From contig CABUBU010000008.1 of NCBI GenBank assembly GCA_902489795.1, positions 1-57,579 of the forward strand: a stretch of DNA of 57,579 nucleotides. The letters run 5' to 3'. Made by a program: the position numbers and the translations under genes. Below are positions 35,306 through 44,549 of the stretch, in pieces. A model generated the notes under the pieces. That model was not told the DNA's origin and ran no database searches. It worked only from the letters and a program-made list of their open reading frames with translations. Origin of the DNA: an uncultured Azospirillum sp. (GTDB lineage: Bacteria; Pseudomonadota; Alphaproteobacteria; RF32; CAG-239). Position 1 is the stretch's first letter; every line of letters starts with the position of its first letter.

Positions 35306-36064
35306 TTACATATTTTCCAGATCTTTGCCTTTTCCTCTCGGCAAATACGGGTTTTTCCGGTCTTCTTCGGCAGCCACTTGCAAAAACTTCTTCGCACCGT
35401 CGGAAAGTTCGACGCCGCTGTTTTCCAGATCCTTCCTGATCTCATAACCGGAAGCGGTCAATACCTTGTTTCCCTTACGATCACCGTTTGCAATAACCAT
35501 GTCGCAGGGGTTGTTGTTGCCGATGGCCTCATCTCCCATAAAGGTCACCAAACCGCCTTTGGCCACAAACTGTACCTCTCCCCACGAAGCTTACAGATAC
35601 ATGTCGTTTTCGGCAACCATGGCTTTTCTCCGTTCACCGCCAACGGTATGGGCTTTGGCTGTTTCGCCGGGCATCATCTCGGCAAATGTTCTGCCGTCGT
35701 CAAGCGTATAATTGTTGCTGCCGGCTTTCTCCGGTTTTTTCGCATATTGATCGGGAGAACCGTCAAGGCATTTGCGGCTGTCAATCGCAAAGCCTTCTTT
35801 TGCCACATTGCTTGTTTCCTCAATAACCCGTCCGTCGCGCGCCAGCGTTTTGGTCTGCACTTTTTCGCCGCCGACGGCTTTGGTCAGATCAACCGGGATA
35901 CCGACCTTTTCAACATCAAACAACATACCGCCGTTTTCTTTAGCATATTTCAAAATTTCCTCTTGTGACAAAGGATTTTCGGCACTGGAAGCCCTTAAAA
36001 CGGCATCCGCGCTCTTCCCTTTTCTCTCGGCCAGTTTTCCTCTCAAGTCATCAATTTTACTCAT
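35306..36064 (-). pseudogene. hypothetical protein split by one in-frame stop
   Basis: Two segments in the same frame: MSKIDDLRGKLAERKGKSAD to VAENDMYL (157 residues), a TAA at 35591-35593, then ASWGEVQFVAKGGLVTFMGDEAIG to KGKDLENM. Together they would make about 252 residues. The second half has two short repeats of the pattern KGGLVTFMGD / GDRKGNKVL. No signal peptide or membrane helix. Function unknown. AAGGAG precedes the ATG, and a long terminator-like hairpin lies just upstream. Besides a nonsense mutation, a shortened 157-residue product or a second start (35566, no clear site) are possible. Confidence 0.7.
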
Positions 36065-36357
36065 TGTTTAATCTCCTTAAAATTAACCTGAAAAAGGATC
36101 TCCCGAACAACGCGTCCGGCAAATGCCGCCGCACTCAAAGGATCCTTTTTTTGGCCGTAAAAAAGGAATGCGGAAGATTTGTAAAAAAGATAGACGAAAG
36201 AATATATTAAGTGGCTTTTAACGGAAAAAGTGATACGATAAGTTTGCGTAGCAAAAAAAGGATCCTTTTTTTGCGATCCTCCGAAAGAAAGGATAAAATA
36301 TTTTTTTTGTCTTTATAACAACCCGTTATCGCACTTAAAACAAGCCGGAAAACTCAA
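36065..36357. promoter_or_regulatory. leader with repeated GGATCC palindromes
   Basis: AAAGGATC / GATCCTTT arms at 36088-36096 and 36136-36150 enclose a GC-rich inner stem and are followed on the minus strand by T5, 20 bases before the AAGGAG of the gene starting at 36064. A separate perfect 24-bp palindrome at 36251-36274 (A7-GGATCC-T7 flanked by GC) lies further upstream. No gene is present in this stretch. Confidence 0.7.
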
Positions 36358-36397
36358 AAAAAAATGCGGGAGGTTAAAACCTCTCGCATTTTTCAAA
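36358..36397 (-). terminator. terminator of the gene at 36419-37786
   Basis: 14-bp stem (36362-36375 / 36378-36391) AAATGCGGGAGGTT against AACCTCTCGCATTT with one mismatch, then a T run on the minus strand. Confidence 0.9.
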
Positions 36398-36418
36398 CAC
36401 GTCGCAAAGCCGTTCTTA

Positions 36419-37786
36419 CTATTTTACCCGGCTTTGATAATCAACGACCGCCTTCAGGAACTTGTCTTCCTCCATATAGCGTCCTTTGACAAGGATCTCC
36501 GGAGAAACCAACCCTTCCGCGGCCAGCTTATACCCCATGTTCAGGGTATTTTCCAGCTGCTGGGCATCCCACGCCTTGCCGCTTGCGCCTTCGTCGTAAG
36601 CGTCAAGCATCAGCGCGCGGATCACCTTCAGCACCGCGGAAACGGTTTCGTCCGTTCCGCACAATTCCGCCATCACGTTCGGATAGGAATAGGCCAGGAA
36701 CAAAGGCGCCAGCGCCTTGTATTCAGCAGGATAACTTCCCAGATTCGGCAACGCGAAACGGGTTTTTCCGTGTTCGCGGAAAAGATGCGCCACGCCGTTG
36801 GCAAGCGTTAAGTCCGCAAGCTGCATGTCCAGCCGGTCATAACTGAAAATCCGGAGATTTTCGTTAACCCGGCGGCCGATTCGCTCTTCCGCTATCACGC
36901 CTTGCGAAACCATGGCTCCGTAAGCCGCGGAAGAAAACATCTTCGGCTCTATATCGGCAATGCGCACCCACGCGTTGGCAACATCCTGCAAACCGAACGA
37001 AAATTCGGTTGCCACCCGCATCTGATAGAGCGGATAGGTCACGCAGATCAGGTTTACGTCTTCACTGACGCCGTAATGCGCCAGAGTTTCCTTAACCAAC
37101 TCGATGTTTTCCGCCGTCGAAGTGTCTTTCGGCGTCATCAGCAGTTTGCCGAGCAGTCCTTTGGGAACGCCGAGCAGCAGCATCTGACGGAGATACATCC
37201 GGTATTCGGAATTTTTGCGCAATTTGAACTGCGGGCAAAACTCCGTCATGTTCTGGTTGTCCTGCAAACCGAGGAACATAACCCCGTCGGGCAGAGCCTT
37301 ATGCATACGGATATAGCAGTACAATGCCTCAGCCGCCTTCACCGCGCTTTCGGGAGCGCCGGAAAAAACGACCAAAACGTCCTTGCGCCCGCCTTCCCGT
37401 CGCGGAATGTGACGGTAATCGTAGGAAACGACGTTTTTGTTTCCGTACTTCAGAATTTCGCCGCCGTCACCGCGTCCGAACCTTTCGGCCGAAGCAATGA
37501 TTTGCAGTTCTTCTTCGCGCAGACGATAACGGGGAACGGCATACAACCCGGCGGACGAAACGCTCTGACGACAGAATTCCTTCTTGGCGTTCAGACTTCC
37601 GTCATGAGTTTGCAGCACGTCAAGCACCCATTTGATGCATTTGACCCAGTCTCTGAACTCGCGTTCGCTGTGGCCGCGGCGGGCAAAACCGGGAAAACTT
37701 TCAAGTTCGTACTCGAAATTTTCTCCATACCTGGCATTGTTTACAATTGCCTGAACCAGTCTCTGATAACATGTTATTTTGTTCAT
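36419..37786 (-). CDS. hypothetical protein with a DUF218-like segment
   Basis: 455 residues, soluble. The central part (about 125-260) resembles DUF218/YdcF/SanA proteins: a strand DVLVVFSGAPESAVKAAEALY, the TSTAENIELVKETLAHYG segment where the family has S-x-T-x-EN, and NLICVTYPLYQMRVATEF where the family has VT-x-x-xH-x-x-RA. The C-terminal third is helical and unknown. DUF218 proteins act on nucleotide-like or cell-wall precursors; here this is a weak fold-level resemblance. The ATG follows an AT-rich leader with no Shine-Dalgarno sequence. Confidence 0.6.
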   Translation of the reverse strand: MNKITCYQRLVQAIVNNARYGENFEYELESFPGFARRGHSEREFRDWVKCIKWVLDVLQTHDGSLNAKKEFCRQSVSSAGLYAVPRYRLREEELQIIASAERFGRGDGGEILKYGNKNVVSYDYRHIPRREGGRKDVLVVFSGAPESAVKAAEALYCYIRMHKALPDGVMFLGLQDNQNMTEFCPQFKLRKNSEYRMYLRQMLLLGVPKGLLGKLLMTPKDTSTAENIELVKETLAHYGVSEDVNLICVTYPLYQMRVATEFSFGLQDVANAWVRIADIEPKMFSSAAYGAMVSQGVIAEERIGRRVNENLRIFSYDRLDMQLADLTLANGVAHLFREHGKTRFALPNLGSYPAEYKALAPLFLAYSYPNVMAELCGTDETVSAVLKVIRALMLDAYDEGASGKAWDAQQLENTLNMGYKLAAEGLVSPEILVKGRYMEEDKFLKAVVDYQSRVK

Positions 37787-37872
37787 AAATAAAAAAATTA
37801 GTTAATAATTAAGTGAAACATTTTCATTGTATGCTTTCATTCGCGATCAGTCAACAAAAAATTGACAAAAAA

Positions 37873-39111
37873 TCAGTCGTCCGGCAACCGCACGACAAAC
37901 AGGGACCCCTTTCCCGGCGTGCTTTTGACTTCAATGATGCCGCCGTGACGTTCCGCAATTTCCATGGCGATGGACAACCCGAGGCCGGTTCCCGCCGTCT
38001 GCCGGCTGCGGGTTTTGTCCGCCCGGTAAAAGCGTTCGAAAATATGGGGAATGTCTTTTTCGTCAATTCCGATTCCCTGATCCTCAACTTCAATCCGGCA
38101 GCCTTTGTCTTCTTTTAAGACCCGCACCGTCACCTGCGAGTTTTCCGGACTGTACTTGACGGCGTTGTCCAAAAGAATAAGCAGCAGCCGGCGGATCATT
38201 TCCCTGTCGGCACTGACCGGCACCGCGCCGGCACTGCCGTTTATCACCCGCACGTTCCGGCGTCCCGTCATCCCGGCGGCCGCCCAGTCGGCCAGCATGC
38301 TCAAATCGAAAGTCTCCCGGCGGATAAGCGGCTGCCGGTTGTCCGTCTGCGCCAGTTCCAGCAGATTGCCGATCAGCGTCGACATACCGAGCACTTCCTC
38401 TTTCATTCCCGCCACCAGCGGCTGTTTCGGATACTGCAGTTCCAACAGTTCCAGCGAAGACAGCAGCACCGCCAGCGGCGTTCGCAGTTCGTGCGAAGCG
38501 TCTGCGGCAAACCTTTTCTGGTTTTCAAGCGTTCTGATCAGCGGCGCAATGGTACGGTCAGCCAGAAAATTGCCGCCCGTCCACGCCACCGTCAGCATCA
38601 GCAGCAAAGCCCCCAGCAAAAGATAGATATAACGCAGCGACAACAGCTTAAAAGGCGTCACATTCACCAAAATCACCACCCGCCGGTTGCCATCCCTGCC
38701 CGCCAGCATATAAAACTGCCAACGCCTGCCGCGGTTGTCGTCAAGCGAAAAATACTGCAGCTTGTTATCCGCGAAAGGCTCGGCAATCTTCTGCCGGCAA
38801 ACCGCGTCGACCGCCGGATCTTTCGGATGTTCGGCAAAAACCAGCCTGTCGCCGGCAAACCAATAGGCATAGCTGTAAATCGACCCGATATCGGAAGTCG
38901 CCGATATCTCCTTTAGCGGCGTATTTTCGTTTACCCCGGCGTCTTCGGCTTCCCTGACTTCTGCAACAACGGCATCATACATGGTGTCGGCAATCACTTT
39001 TTGCACCGCGTATTTACACATAGCAAACCCACCGACGGCAAAAAACAGCAGCATCACGGCAATAATCGCCGTATATTTGTAAACCAGCCGCCGGCGAACT
39101 TTATCCGTCAC
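37873..39111 (-). CDS. sensor histidine kinase
   Basis: 412 residues. Two membrane helices (about 14-33 and 160-182) enclose a periplasmic domain of about 125 residues. The DHp domain has ADASHELRTPLAVLL with phospho-acceptor His207; the catalytic domain has the N box DNAVKYSPENS, G1 DQGIGIDEKD, the F box and G2 GTGLGLSIA. Its start overlaps the response regulator gene (ATGA at 39108). The pair is divergent from eptA and probably controls it, as PmrAB-type systems do. The periplasmic domain lacks the E-x-x-E iron motif of PmrB, so the signal is unknown. Confidence 0.95.
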   Translation of the reverse strand: MTDKVRRRLVYKYTAIIAVMLLFFAVGGFAMCKYAVQKVIADTMYDAVVAEVREAEDAGVNENTPLKEISATSDIGSIYSYAYWFAGDRLVFAEHPKDPAVDAVCRQKIAEPFADNKLQYFSLDDNRGRRWQFYMLAGRDGNRRVVILVNVTPFKLLSLRYIYLLLGALLLMLTVAWTGGNFLADRTIAPLIRTLENQKRFAADASHELRTPLAVLLSSLELLELQYPKQPLVAGMKEEVLGMSTLIGNLLELAQTDNRQPLIRRETFDLSMLADWAAAGMTGRRNVRVINGSAGAVPVSADREMIRRLLLILLDNAVKYSPENSQVTVRVLKEDKGCRIEVEDQGIGIDEKDIPHIFERFYRADKTRSRQTAGTGLGLSIAMEIAERHGGIIEVKSTPGKGSLFVVRLPDD

Positions 39112-39803
39112 TTCTCAATCTCCAAAACATAACCGATTCCCTTGACCAGACGGATTTTGATTCGTCCGGAAAATTCGCGTATTTTGCGCCGCAGGATGTA
39201 AATGTAAGCGTCAAGGCTGGCCGGGCTGATTTCCGGATTGTCCGTCCATACCTTGTCCAGAATCGTCTCCCGCAGGATAATCTGTCCGCTGTTGACAAAC
39301 AAAAGCCTGAACAGTTCAAACTCGCGCCGGCTCAGCTTCAGCTCCTTTCCGTCGGCTGTCAGCATCCCGGTGCGGCTGTTCATCTCCACGCCGGACTTGG
39401 TGTAAATGTCGTCGACGAAAGGCCTGCCCTTACGCCGGCCGAGCGCATTCACACGGGCAATCAGTTCCTTGTTTTCAAACGGTTTGACCAGATAGTCGTC
39501 GGCGCCGCTTTCCAACCCTGTCACGCAGTCGTCGGTGCCGTCCCGGGCAGTCAGAAAAATAATCCCGCCCTGATAATTGTATTTGCGCGGATTTCTCAAC
39601 AGGCGGCAGATTTCGATGCCGCTGATCTCGGGTAGCATCCAGTCGAGAATAATCACGTCATAACTGCTGGCGGCCGCTTCCCTGATCCGTTCCAGCGCTT
39701 CTCTGCCGTCCTTGGCCCATTCCGTTTCAAACCCGGAAAACTCAAGCAGGCTTTTCACCAATGCCCCCAGTTTTATATCGTCTTCCGCCAACAAAAGTTT
39801 CAT
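39108..39803 (-). CDS. OmpR/PhoB-family response regulator
   Basis: 231 residues. The receiver domain has the acidic pocket AEDD, phospho-acceptor Asp54 in IILDWMLPEISG, Thr85 and Lys107 in YLVKPFENKEL. The C-terminal winged helix ends SLDAYIYILRRKI and is of the OmpR type. It is encoded upstream of, and overlapping, the histidine kinase gene. OmpR-family regulators bind 11-bp direct repeats; two perfect 11-bp repeats lie at 39902-39923 between this gene and eptA. Confidence 0.95.
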   Translation of the reverse strand: MKLLLAEDDIKLGALVKSLLEFSGFETEWAKDGREALERIREAAASSYDVIILDWMLPEISGIEICRLLRNPRKYNYQGGIIFLTARDGTDDCVTGLESGADDYLVKPFENKELIARVNALGRRKGRPFVDDIYTKSGVEMNSRTGMLTADGKELKLSRREFELFRLLFVNSGQIILRETILDKVWTDNPEISPASLDAYIYILRRKIREFSGRIKIRLVKGIGYVLEIEK

Positions 39804-40229
39804 GGCCGTCCCTTTTCCTCTCTTTGTTCAGATTAAAAACGCCGTCATTTTTTGCAAGCAAAATCTGTCTTTTATACGCGGATAAATAACTTTTTCGCAA
39901 ATTTTCAGATTATTTTCAGATTAAAGGCTTATTTTCGAACATAAAGAATAAAACGGCGAAAGAAAAAAACGGACAAAAGTTCATGAGGCTCCTTACCCGA
40001 TCCGGACGATGTCGCGGCTTTGCCGCCAAAAACGCCTTTCTTTCCGCAGGTTTTTATTTTTCATAATCTCCGCCCGGTTGACCGGTCGGCAATTTTTATG
40101 TAATGTCTCTTTTGGTTATGCACACCGGTTGTGCCTGTGTCCGGGCAGTTTCGTCTGCCCGGATCATTTGCCAAAATGCCGGCGGGCATGGCTATCAACA
40201 GAACAATTTGTCAATTTCGGGGCATTTCC
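39804..40229. other. divergent intergenic region, two-component system / eptA
   Basis: Besides the repeats above it contains no credible gene. Open frames in the plus strand before 40230 run into eptA but lack start signals. Promoters are not clear enough to place. Confidence 0.5.
39827..39923. promoter_or_regulatory. TTCAGATTA repeats: likely response-regulator site
   Basis: TTTTCAGATTA occurs twice head to tail at 39902-39912 and 39913-39923, and TTCAGATTA again at 39827-39835. The 11-bp period is that of OmpR/PhoB-family operators. They lie in the divergent region between the two-component genes and eptA. Confidence 0.7.
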
Positions 40230-41816
40230 ATGTTCAAATCCGCCGCTTCAGTCAGTTCTCTTGTATACAACTTTCTGCTTTCCTTTCTGCTGTTCTTTGC
40301 CTACAACGGCATTTTTCTGCAAAAACTTTATGCCGTCACCGGCTCCGGCTGGGACTTCATTAGCGTCAACCTGATCGTTTTTCTGTTTCTTTTCACCGCC
40401 TGCAATCTGCTTTTGTGGCCGAAAACGGCCAAACCGCTGGCCGTGTTTTTTCTTATGACCAACGCCGTCTGCCTTTATTTCATGGCGGATTATCATATCG
40501 CCATCGACAAAATCATGCTGCTAAACGCGCTGGAAACCGATTCGGCGGAAGCCGCCGACTTGTTTAACAAAAAGTTATTCGCCTTTCTTTTGATCGGCGG
40601 CATTCTTCCGGCCGGCTTTTTCTGTTGGCTGAAAATCCGTTTTGCACCTTTGCGACGGGAATTTCTTCTCCGTCTCGGGCTGACCGCCGCCGGACTTGCC
40701 GTCGCCGCCGCCGTCATTTTCCCCAACTACAAATATGCTGCCCAGTTTCTCCGCAACAACCGCAGCCTAAAATATCAGCTGCTGCCGGTCAACTATGTCG
40801 GCGCCGTTATTTCCGCTGTCAAAATCGTCAACCGCACGCATCACGAACCGGTTGCCGTCGGCCGCGACGCCGTCTTCCGTCCCTACTGGCAAAACGGCAA
40901 ACCCGTGCTGATGGTTTTGGTCGTCGGCGAAACCGCCCGCGCGCAAAACTTTTCCCTCGGCGGCTATCCCCGCGACACCAACCGCGACCTGCTGCCCTAT
41001 GCCGGCGACCTGTTTTACTTTGCCGACACCGTTTCCTGCGGCACCTCAACCGCCGTTTCGCTGCCCTGCATGTTTTCCGCCGCCGGCAGAAGAGATTTTA
41101 AACCCGGCAGCGAAGTCTACACCGAAAACCTGCTTGACATTTTTGCCCGCACCGGCTATCGCGTCCTCTGGCGGGAAAACAACTCCGGCTGCAAAAACAA
41201 CTGCAACCGGGTGGAAACCGAAACCTTTTGCCGCAACTACGCCTGCAAAGACGAAATTCTGCTGAAGGACTTCGTCGCCAGGGCAAAAGCCCTGTCCGGA
41301 AACGCGCTGATCGTCCTCCACCAGCAGGGCAGCCACGGCCCCGCCTATTATCACCGTTATCCTGCGGCCTTTGAACGCTATACGCCGGCCTGTCAAACCG
41401 AAGACCTGAGTCTTTGTCCGCAGTCGGAAATCGTCAACGCCTATGACAATTCGATCGCCTATACTTCCCATGTTCTGGCCGAAACCGTACGGCGTCTGAA
41501 AGAGCTTTCCGACCGCTACAACATCATTATGCTCTACGTTTCCGACCACGGAGAATCGCTCGGTGAAAACGGCATTTACCTGCACGCCGCCCCTTATATG
41601 ATCGCACCGGAAGAGCAAACCCGCATCCCCATGCTGATCTGGCTTGATCCGGACAACGCCGACGCCCTGCGGATCGACCGCGAATGCCTGCGCAAAAAAA
41701 CAGCCGGCAGCTGGTCGCACGACAACGTCTTTCATACTTTACTCGGCCTTGGCGGAATCAAAACTTCCGTATACAATCCTGCGCTCGACCTCATTTCCGG
41801 CTGCCGCAAAAAATAA
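40230..41816 (+). CDS. eptA: phosphoethanolamine transferase (EptA-like)
   Basis: 528 residues. Five N-terminal membrane helices (to about residue 180) are followed by a periplasmic sulfatase-type domain. The metal and nucleophile site is visible: VVGETARAQNFSLGGYPRDTN and CGTSTAVSLPCMFS with catalytic Thr, then HQQGSHGPAYYHRYP and YVSDHGESLGENGIYLHA. Multiple Cys match the disulphides of EptA/Mcr. It transfers phosphoethanolamine to lipid A or core, lowering charge and giving cationic-peptide resistance. I chose ATG 40230 (MFKSAASVSSLVYN), which aligns with family starts; upstream in-frame methionines lie in a non-hydrophobic stretch. Confidence 0.93.
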   Translation: MFKSAASVSSLVYNFLLSFLLFFAYNGIFLQKLYAVTGSGWDFISVNLIVFLFLFTACNLLLWPKTAKPLAVFFLMTNAVCLYFMADYHIAIDKIMLLNALETDSAEAADLFNKKLFAFLLIGGILPAGFFCWLKIRFAPLRREFLLRLGLTAAGLAVAAAVIFPNYKYAAQFLRNNRSLKYQLLPVNYVGAVISAVKIVNRTHHEPVAVGRDAVFRPYWQNGKPVLMVLVVGETARAQNFSLGGYPRDTNRDLLPYAGDLFYFADTVSCGTSTAVSLPCMFSAAGRRDFKPGSEVYTENLLDIFARTGYRVLWRENNSGCKNNCNRVETETFCRNYACKDEILLKDFVARAKALSGNALIVLHQQGSHGPAYYHRYPAAFERYTPACQTEDLSLCPQSEIVNAYDNSIAYTSHVLAETVRRLKELSDRYNIIMLYVSDHGESLGENGIYLHAAPYMIAPEEQTRIPMLIWLDPDNADALRIDRECLRKKTAGSWSHDNVFHTLLGLGGIKTSVYNPALDLISGCRKK

Positions 41817-41880
41817 CCTCCCGGCTCTTTTCTTTACCCGATGAGAACTTATATCACAAGGCAGGAAAGGAGAAACAAAC

Positions 41881-42546
41881 ATGAATCCGAATTGCATTTA
41901 TAACCGGCAGTCCAAAGTCGTGCGCGCCCTGTGGAACTTTCTCACCAGCCCAACCGGGGCATTTCTTATCGCCGTTTCCGCCATTCTGATCGGCTATTAC
42001 CAGTTTTACATCAGCCGGCCGATTCTGAAATATACGGCCGAAACGACGGAAATATCTTCCGCTTCCGGCAGCGACGACTTCAAAATTCACATCAACGGCA
42101 AAGATTATTCCAAACTCTACAAAACTGCCGTAACGCTTTCCAATACCGGAGAAGACGCCCTTGCCGGCAGCGACGTTTCCTCCCTCGGACACGACCCGAT
42201 TCGGATTCCAATTCCGCCGCGGGTAAAAGTTCTTTATTACGGCCTCAACAACGCGGAAACCTCAAGCGACGTTTCGGCCAAACTGATCAAAACCGACAAC
42301 GCCATTGTCATTGAGTTCAACTACCTCAATCCGGACAACCAAATCACCGTCAACATGTACAGCGAAGACAATTACGACAAATTTGAAATTATCGGTTCCG
42401 CCGTCAACGTTAACCGGATCACTCAGGCCTGGAGTCCCGAACAGACAAGAAAATTCATCATCGGCATCATCGCCGGCATCATTCTTTTCTATACTTTGTT
42501 CATTTACCTTTACGTCCGCCGACACAAACCGCTGCCGAGGATTTAA
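41881..42546 (+). CDS. two-helix membrane protein downstream of eptA
   Basis: 221 residues with a membrane helix at about 27-45 and another at about 193-213, giving a periplasmic (or cytoplasmic) domain of about 145 residues between them, rich in Asn, Asp and beta-type segments (KTAVTLSNTGEDALAGSD, AIVIEFNYLNPDNQITVNMY). No family recognised. AAGGAG precedes the ATG, and it is 64 bp after eptA on the same strand, so probably co-transcribed. Confidence 0.75.
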   Translation: MNPNCIYNRQSKVVRALWNFLTSPTGAFLIAVSAILIGYYQFYISRPILKYTAETTEISSASGSDDFKIHINGKDYSKLYKTAVTLSNTGEDALAGSDVSSLGHDPIRIPIPPRVKVLYYGLNNAETSSDVSAKLIKTDNAIVIEFNYLNPDNQITVNMYSEDNYDKFEIIGSAVNVNRITQAWSPEQTRKFIIGIIAGIILFYTLFIYLYVRRHKPLPRI

Positions 42547-42887
42547 ACGCTTTTCCGCATTCTGCGGCCCCCGCCCGGAAAGGAACTCCTCCGGCAAGGC
42601 CGGCAAAGGCTTCATATGCGCTTTGCCGCCCCGAACGCAACATTCAAAAATCTGCCGGGCGCGGTTTGTTTCCGATACAAAACGGCAAAGGAATTTTTTA
42701 TCCGCCGCAAACAAAATGAAAAAAAAACGCAAACAGAAAAGAGGAAAAAAAGAAAAGACAGAGAAAAGAAAAGGAAAGCGAAAAAAGCCGCAAAACTATG
42801 AAACCGTATGTCAGAGGCGTTTTCCAAACACAAAAAAGACCCCTTTAATCAGAACCATACATCAAACGCATTTTTGCAAACACAAAA
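42547..42887. other. A-rich spacer with repeated tails
   Basis: Purine-rich on the plus strand (runs of AAAG/AAGA near 42715-42790). CAAACACAAAAAAG occurs at 42828 and 42878, each before a C/T-rich half-stem. The first may be a degraded copy of the terminator. No gene. Confidence 0.5.
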
Positions 42888-42912
42888 AAAGCCTCCTTTA
42901 AAGGGGGCTTTA
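42888..42912. terminator. terminator, convergent gene end
   Basis: AAAGCCTCCTTT / AAAGGGGGCTTT stem (one wobble pair). Minus strand ends in seven T; it serves the small gene at 42961-43173. Confidence 0.85.
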
Positions 42913-42960
42913 ATTTTTCAGGGAATGATCACAATTTCGATTTGCGGTCAGGCCTTCGCT

Positions 42961-43173
42961 TTAATAAAGGCGCGTACCGTTCAAATCCATACCGACCACT
43001 TTGTTGGCAATGCCGCGCGGGTAACGGAGGGTTATCTCATCACCGGCTTTAGGTTCGCCATACTCTTTACTCAGTCCGAAGCGCATAATTCCGCCTGTTT
43101 CGTCTTTAGCGGTAATACACCATTTTTGATCGGACACACTTTTCACATTTTGAACTAAAACTTTTACTTCCAT
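42961..43173 (-). CDS. small hypothetical beta-rich protein
   Basis: 70 residues, soluble, with strands KVLVQNVKSV, KWCITAKD, GIMRFGLS and EITLRYPRG, resembling an OB- or SH3-like small barrel. No family recognised. The ATG (MEVKVLVQ) at 43173 follows an AT-rich leader without a Shine-Dalgarno sequence. It has its own terminator. Confidence 0.65.
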   Translation of the reverse strand: MEVKVLVQNVKSVSDQKWCITAKDETGGIMRFGLSKEYGEPKAGDEITLRYPRGIANKVVGMDLNGTRLY

Positions 43174-43303
43174 GGTTATAATAATTAAAAATACATTACA
43201 CACTATACAAAAAAGACAAAAAATTGTCAAGATATTATACACCGATAAAAGCATTCTCTTTTAAAAATAGACATTTTTTCCGCAAAGCCTTATATTAAGC
43301 GGC

Positions 43304-44335
43304 ATGAAAAAACAAGAACTGTCCGAATTGCTGCTGAAATGGTATAATGCGCACGGCCGCACGCTTCCCTGGCGAGTCAAAGGCGGCGCGCATCCGGATC
43401 CTTATGTCGTCCTCGTTTCCGAATTTATGCTGCAGCAGACAACGGTAAAAACCGTGCTTGACTATTTTACCAAGTTTCTCAAACGTTTTCCGACAGTAGA
43501 AAGTCTGGCCGCCGCCGATCTGGAGGAAGTCTACCGTTACTGGCAGGGACTCGGTTATTATACCCGCGCCCGCTCGCTGCATGCCGCCGCGCAAACCGTT
43601 GTCAACGAGTTCGGCGGCAAATTTCCCCAAAACCGGACGGACATATTGAAATTAAAAGGTATCGGCGCCTATACGGCGGCAAGCTTTCTCGCTCTAGCCT
43701 TCAACCTTCCGGAAACAGTCGTCGACGGCAACGTCATCCGCATCATCTGCCGGCTGCACCATTTGACCGCCCCGGTTGCAGAAATCGAAAACCTCATCCG
43801 CGAAAAAGCGGCCGCCCTCACCGATCGGAAACATCCGGCAGACTACGCTTCGGCGATCATGGATCTGGGTGCCATGGTCTGCACGCCGAAAAAGCCTCAA
43901 TGCCTGCTCTGTCCCTGGCAGCACGAATGCTTGTCCCGCGGCCTGCCTGAACTCGAACGGATACCCAACCGCGCCAAACCGGCCAAAAAGGAAAAAAACG
44001 GCAGTGTCTGCCTGATCTTCAATGCCAAAGGAGAAATTTTGATCCGCAAACGTTCGGAAAAAGGGCTGCTTTCCGGCCTTTACGAATTTCCCTGGACGGA
44101 CGAAGGCTCCCTGCCCTTTGAAGGCCTGAACGACACCGGACTGAACGTTTTTCATGTTTTCACCCACATTCGTCTGAATCTGGAAATATACGTTTTGCAT
44201 ACAAATTCGGACATTCCGCCCGTTACCGACGGTTTCTTTACCGCGGTCGAAAAGTTGTCTGACTATCCCTTTTCCACCCTGATGAAAAAGGTTTGCGCCC
44301 AAGCTCTGCCCGACGGCCGGGAAAGGCAGTTCTGA
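43304..44335 (+). CDS. mutY: A/G-specific adenine glycosylase
   Basis: 343 residues. MutY removes A opposite 8-oxoguanine. The HhH-GPD domain has catalytic Glu in SEFMLQQTTVKTV (about 39), KLKGIGAYTAASF (helix-hairpin-helix) and Asp in VVDGNVIRI (about 139). The 4Fe-4S loop reads C-x6-C-x2-C-x5-C in VCTPKKPQCLLCPWQHEC. The C-terminal NUDIX-like domain (about 225-340: ILIRKRSEKGLLSGLYEFPW) recognises 8-oxoG. Intact. Confidence 0.97.
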   Translation: MKKQELSELLLKWYNAHGRTLPWRVKGGAHPDPYVVLVSEFMLQQTTVKTVLDYFTKFLKRFPTVESLAAADLEEVYRYWQGLGYYTRARSLHAAAQTVVNEFGGKFPQNRTDILKLKGIGAYTAASFLALAFNLPETVVDGNVIRIICRLHHLTAPVAEIENLIREKAAALTDRKHPADYASAIMDLGAMVCTPKKPQCLLCPWQHECLSRGLPELERIPNRAKPAKKEKNGSVCLIFNAKGEILIRKRSEKGLLSGLYEFPWTDEGSLPFEGLNDTGLNVFHVFTHIRLNLEIYVLHTNSDIPPVTDGFFTAVEKLSDYPFSTLMKKVCAQALPDGRERQF

Positions 44336-44395
44336 CCTTTTCCAACGGTGCCGTTTTCTTCCTTGTCCTGTATCATTTCTTTCTCTGCCCATTTC

Positions 44396-44488
44396 TTTCT
44401 CTGCCCCGCCGATGCCGTTCCTTCTCCACCCGACAGCCTCGTTCTCTTTCTCTGCCCCGCCGATGCCGTTTTTTCTCCACCCGACAGC
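44396..44488. repeat. 42-bp direct repeat, two copies
   Basis: 44396-44437 and 44447-44488 match with about two mismatches at a 51-bp offset; each begins TTTCTCTGCCCCGCCGATGC and ends CCACCCGACAGC. Noncoding, downstream of mutY. Confidence 0.9.
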
Positions 44489-44493
44489 GACAA

Positions 44494-44535
44494 AAAAAAG
44501 CGCCTTTCTCCGTTACCGGAGAAAAACGCTTTTTT
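44494..44535. terminator. bidirectional terminator
   Basis: Outer stem AAAAAAGCG / CGCTTTTTT and inner stem TTCTCCG / CGGAGAA with loop TTAC. It separates mutY from the convergent gene ending at 44550. Confidence 0.92.
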
Positions 44536-44549
44536 ATTTTTTGAGAATG

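Noticed and set aside
36251..36274. Simple terminator
   Set aside because: The palindrome has no loop and has A and T tracts on both sides, so it is more like a binding site; no gene ends at it.
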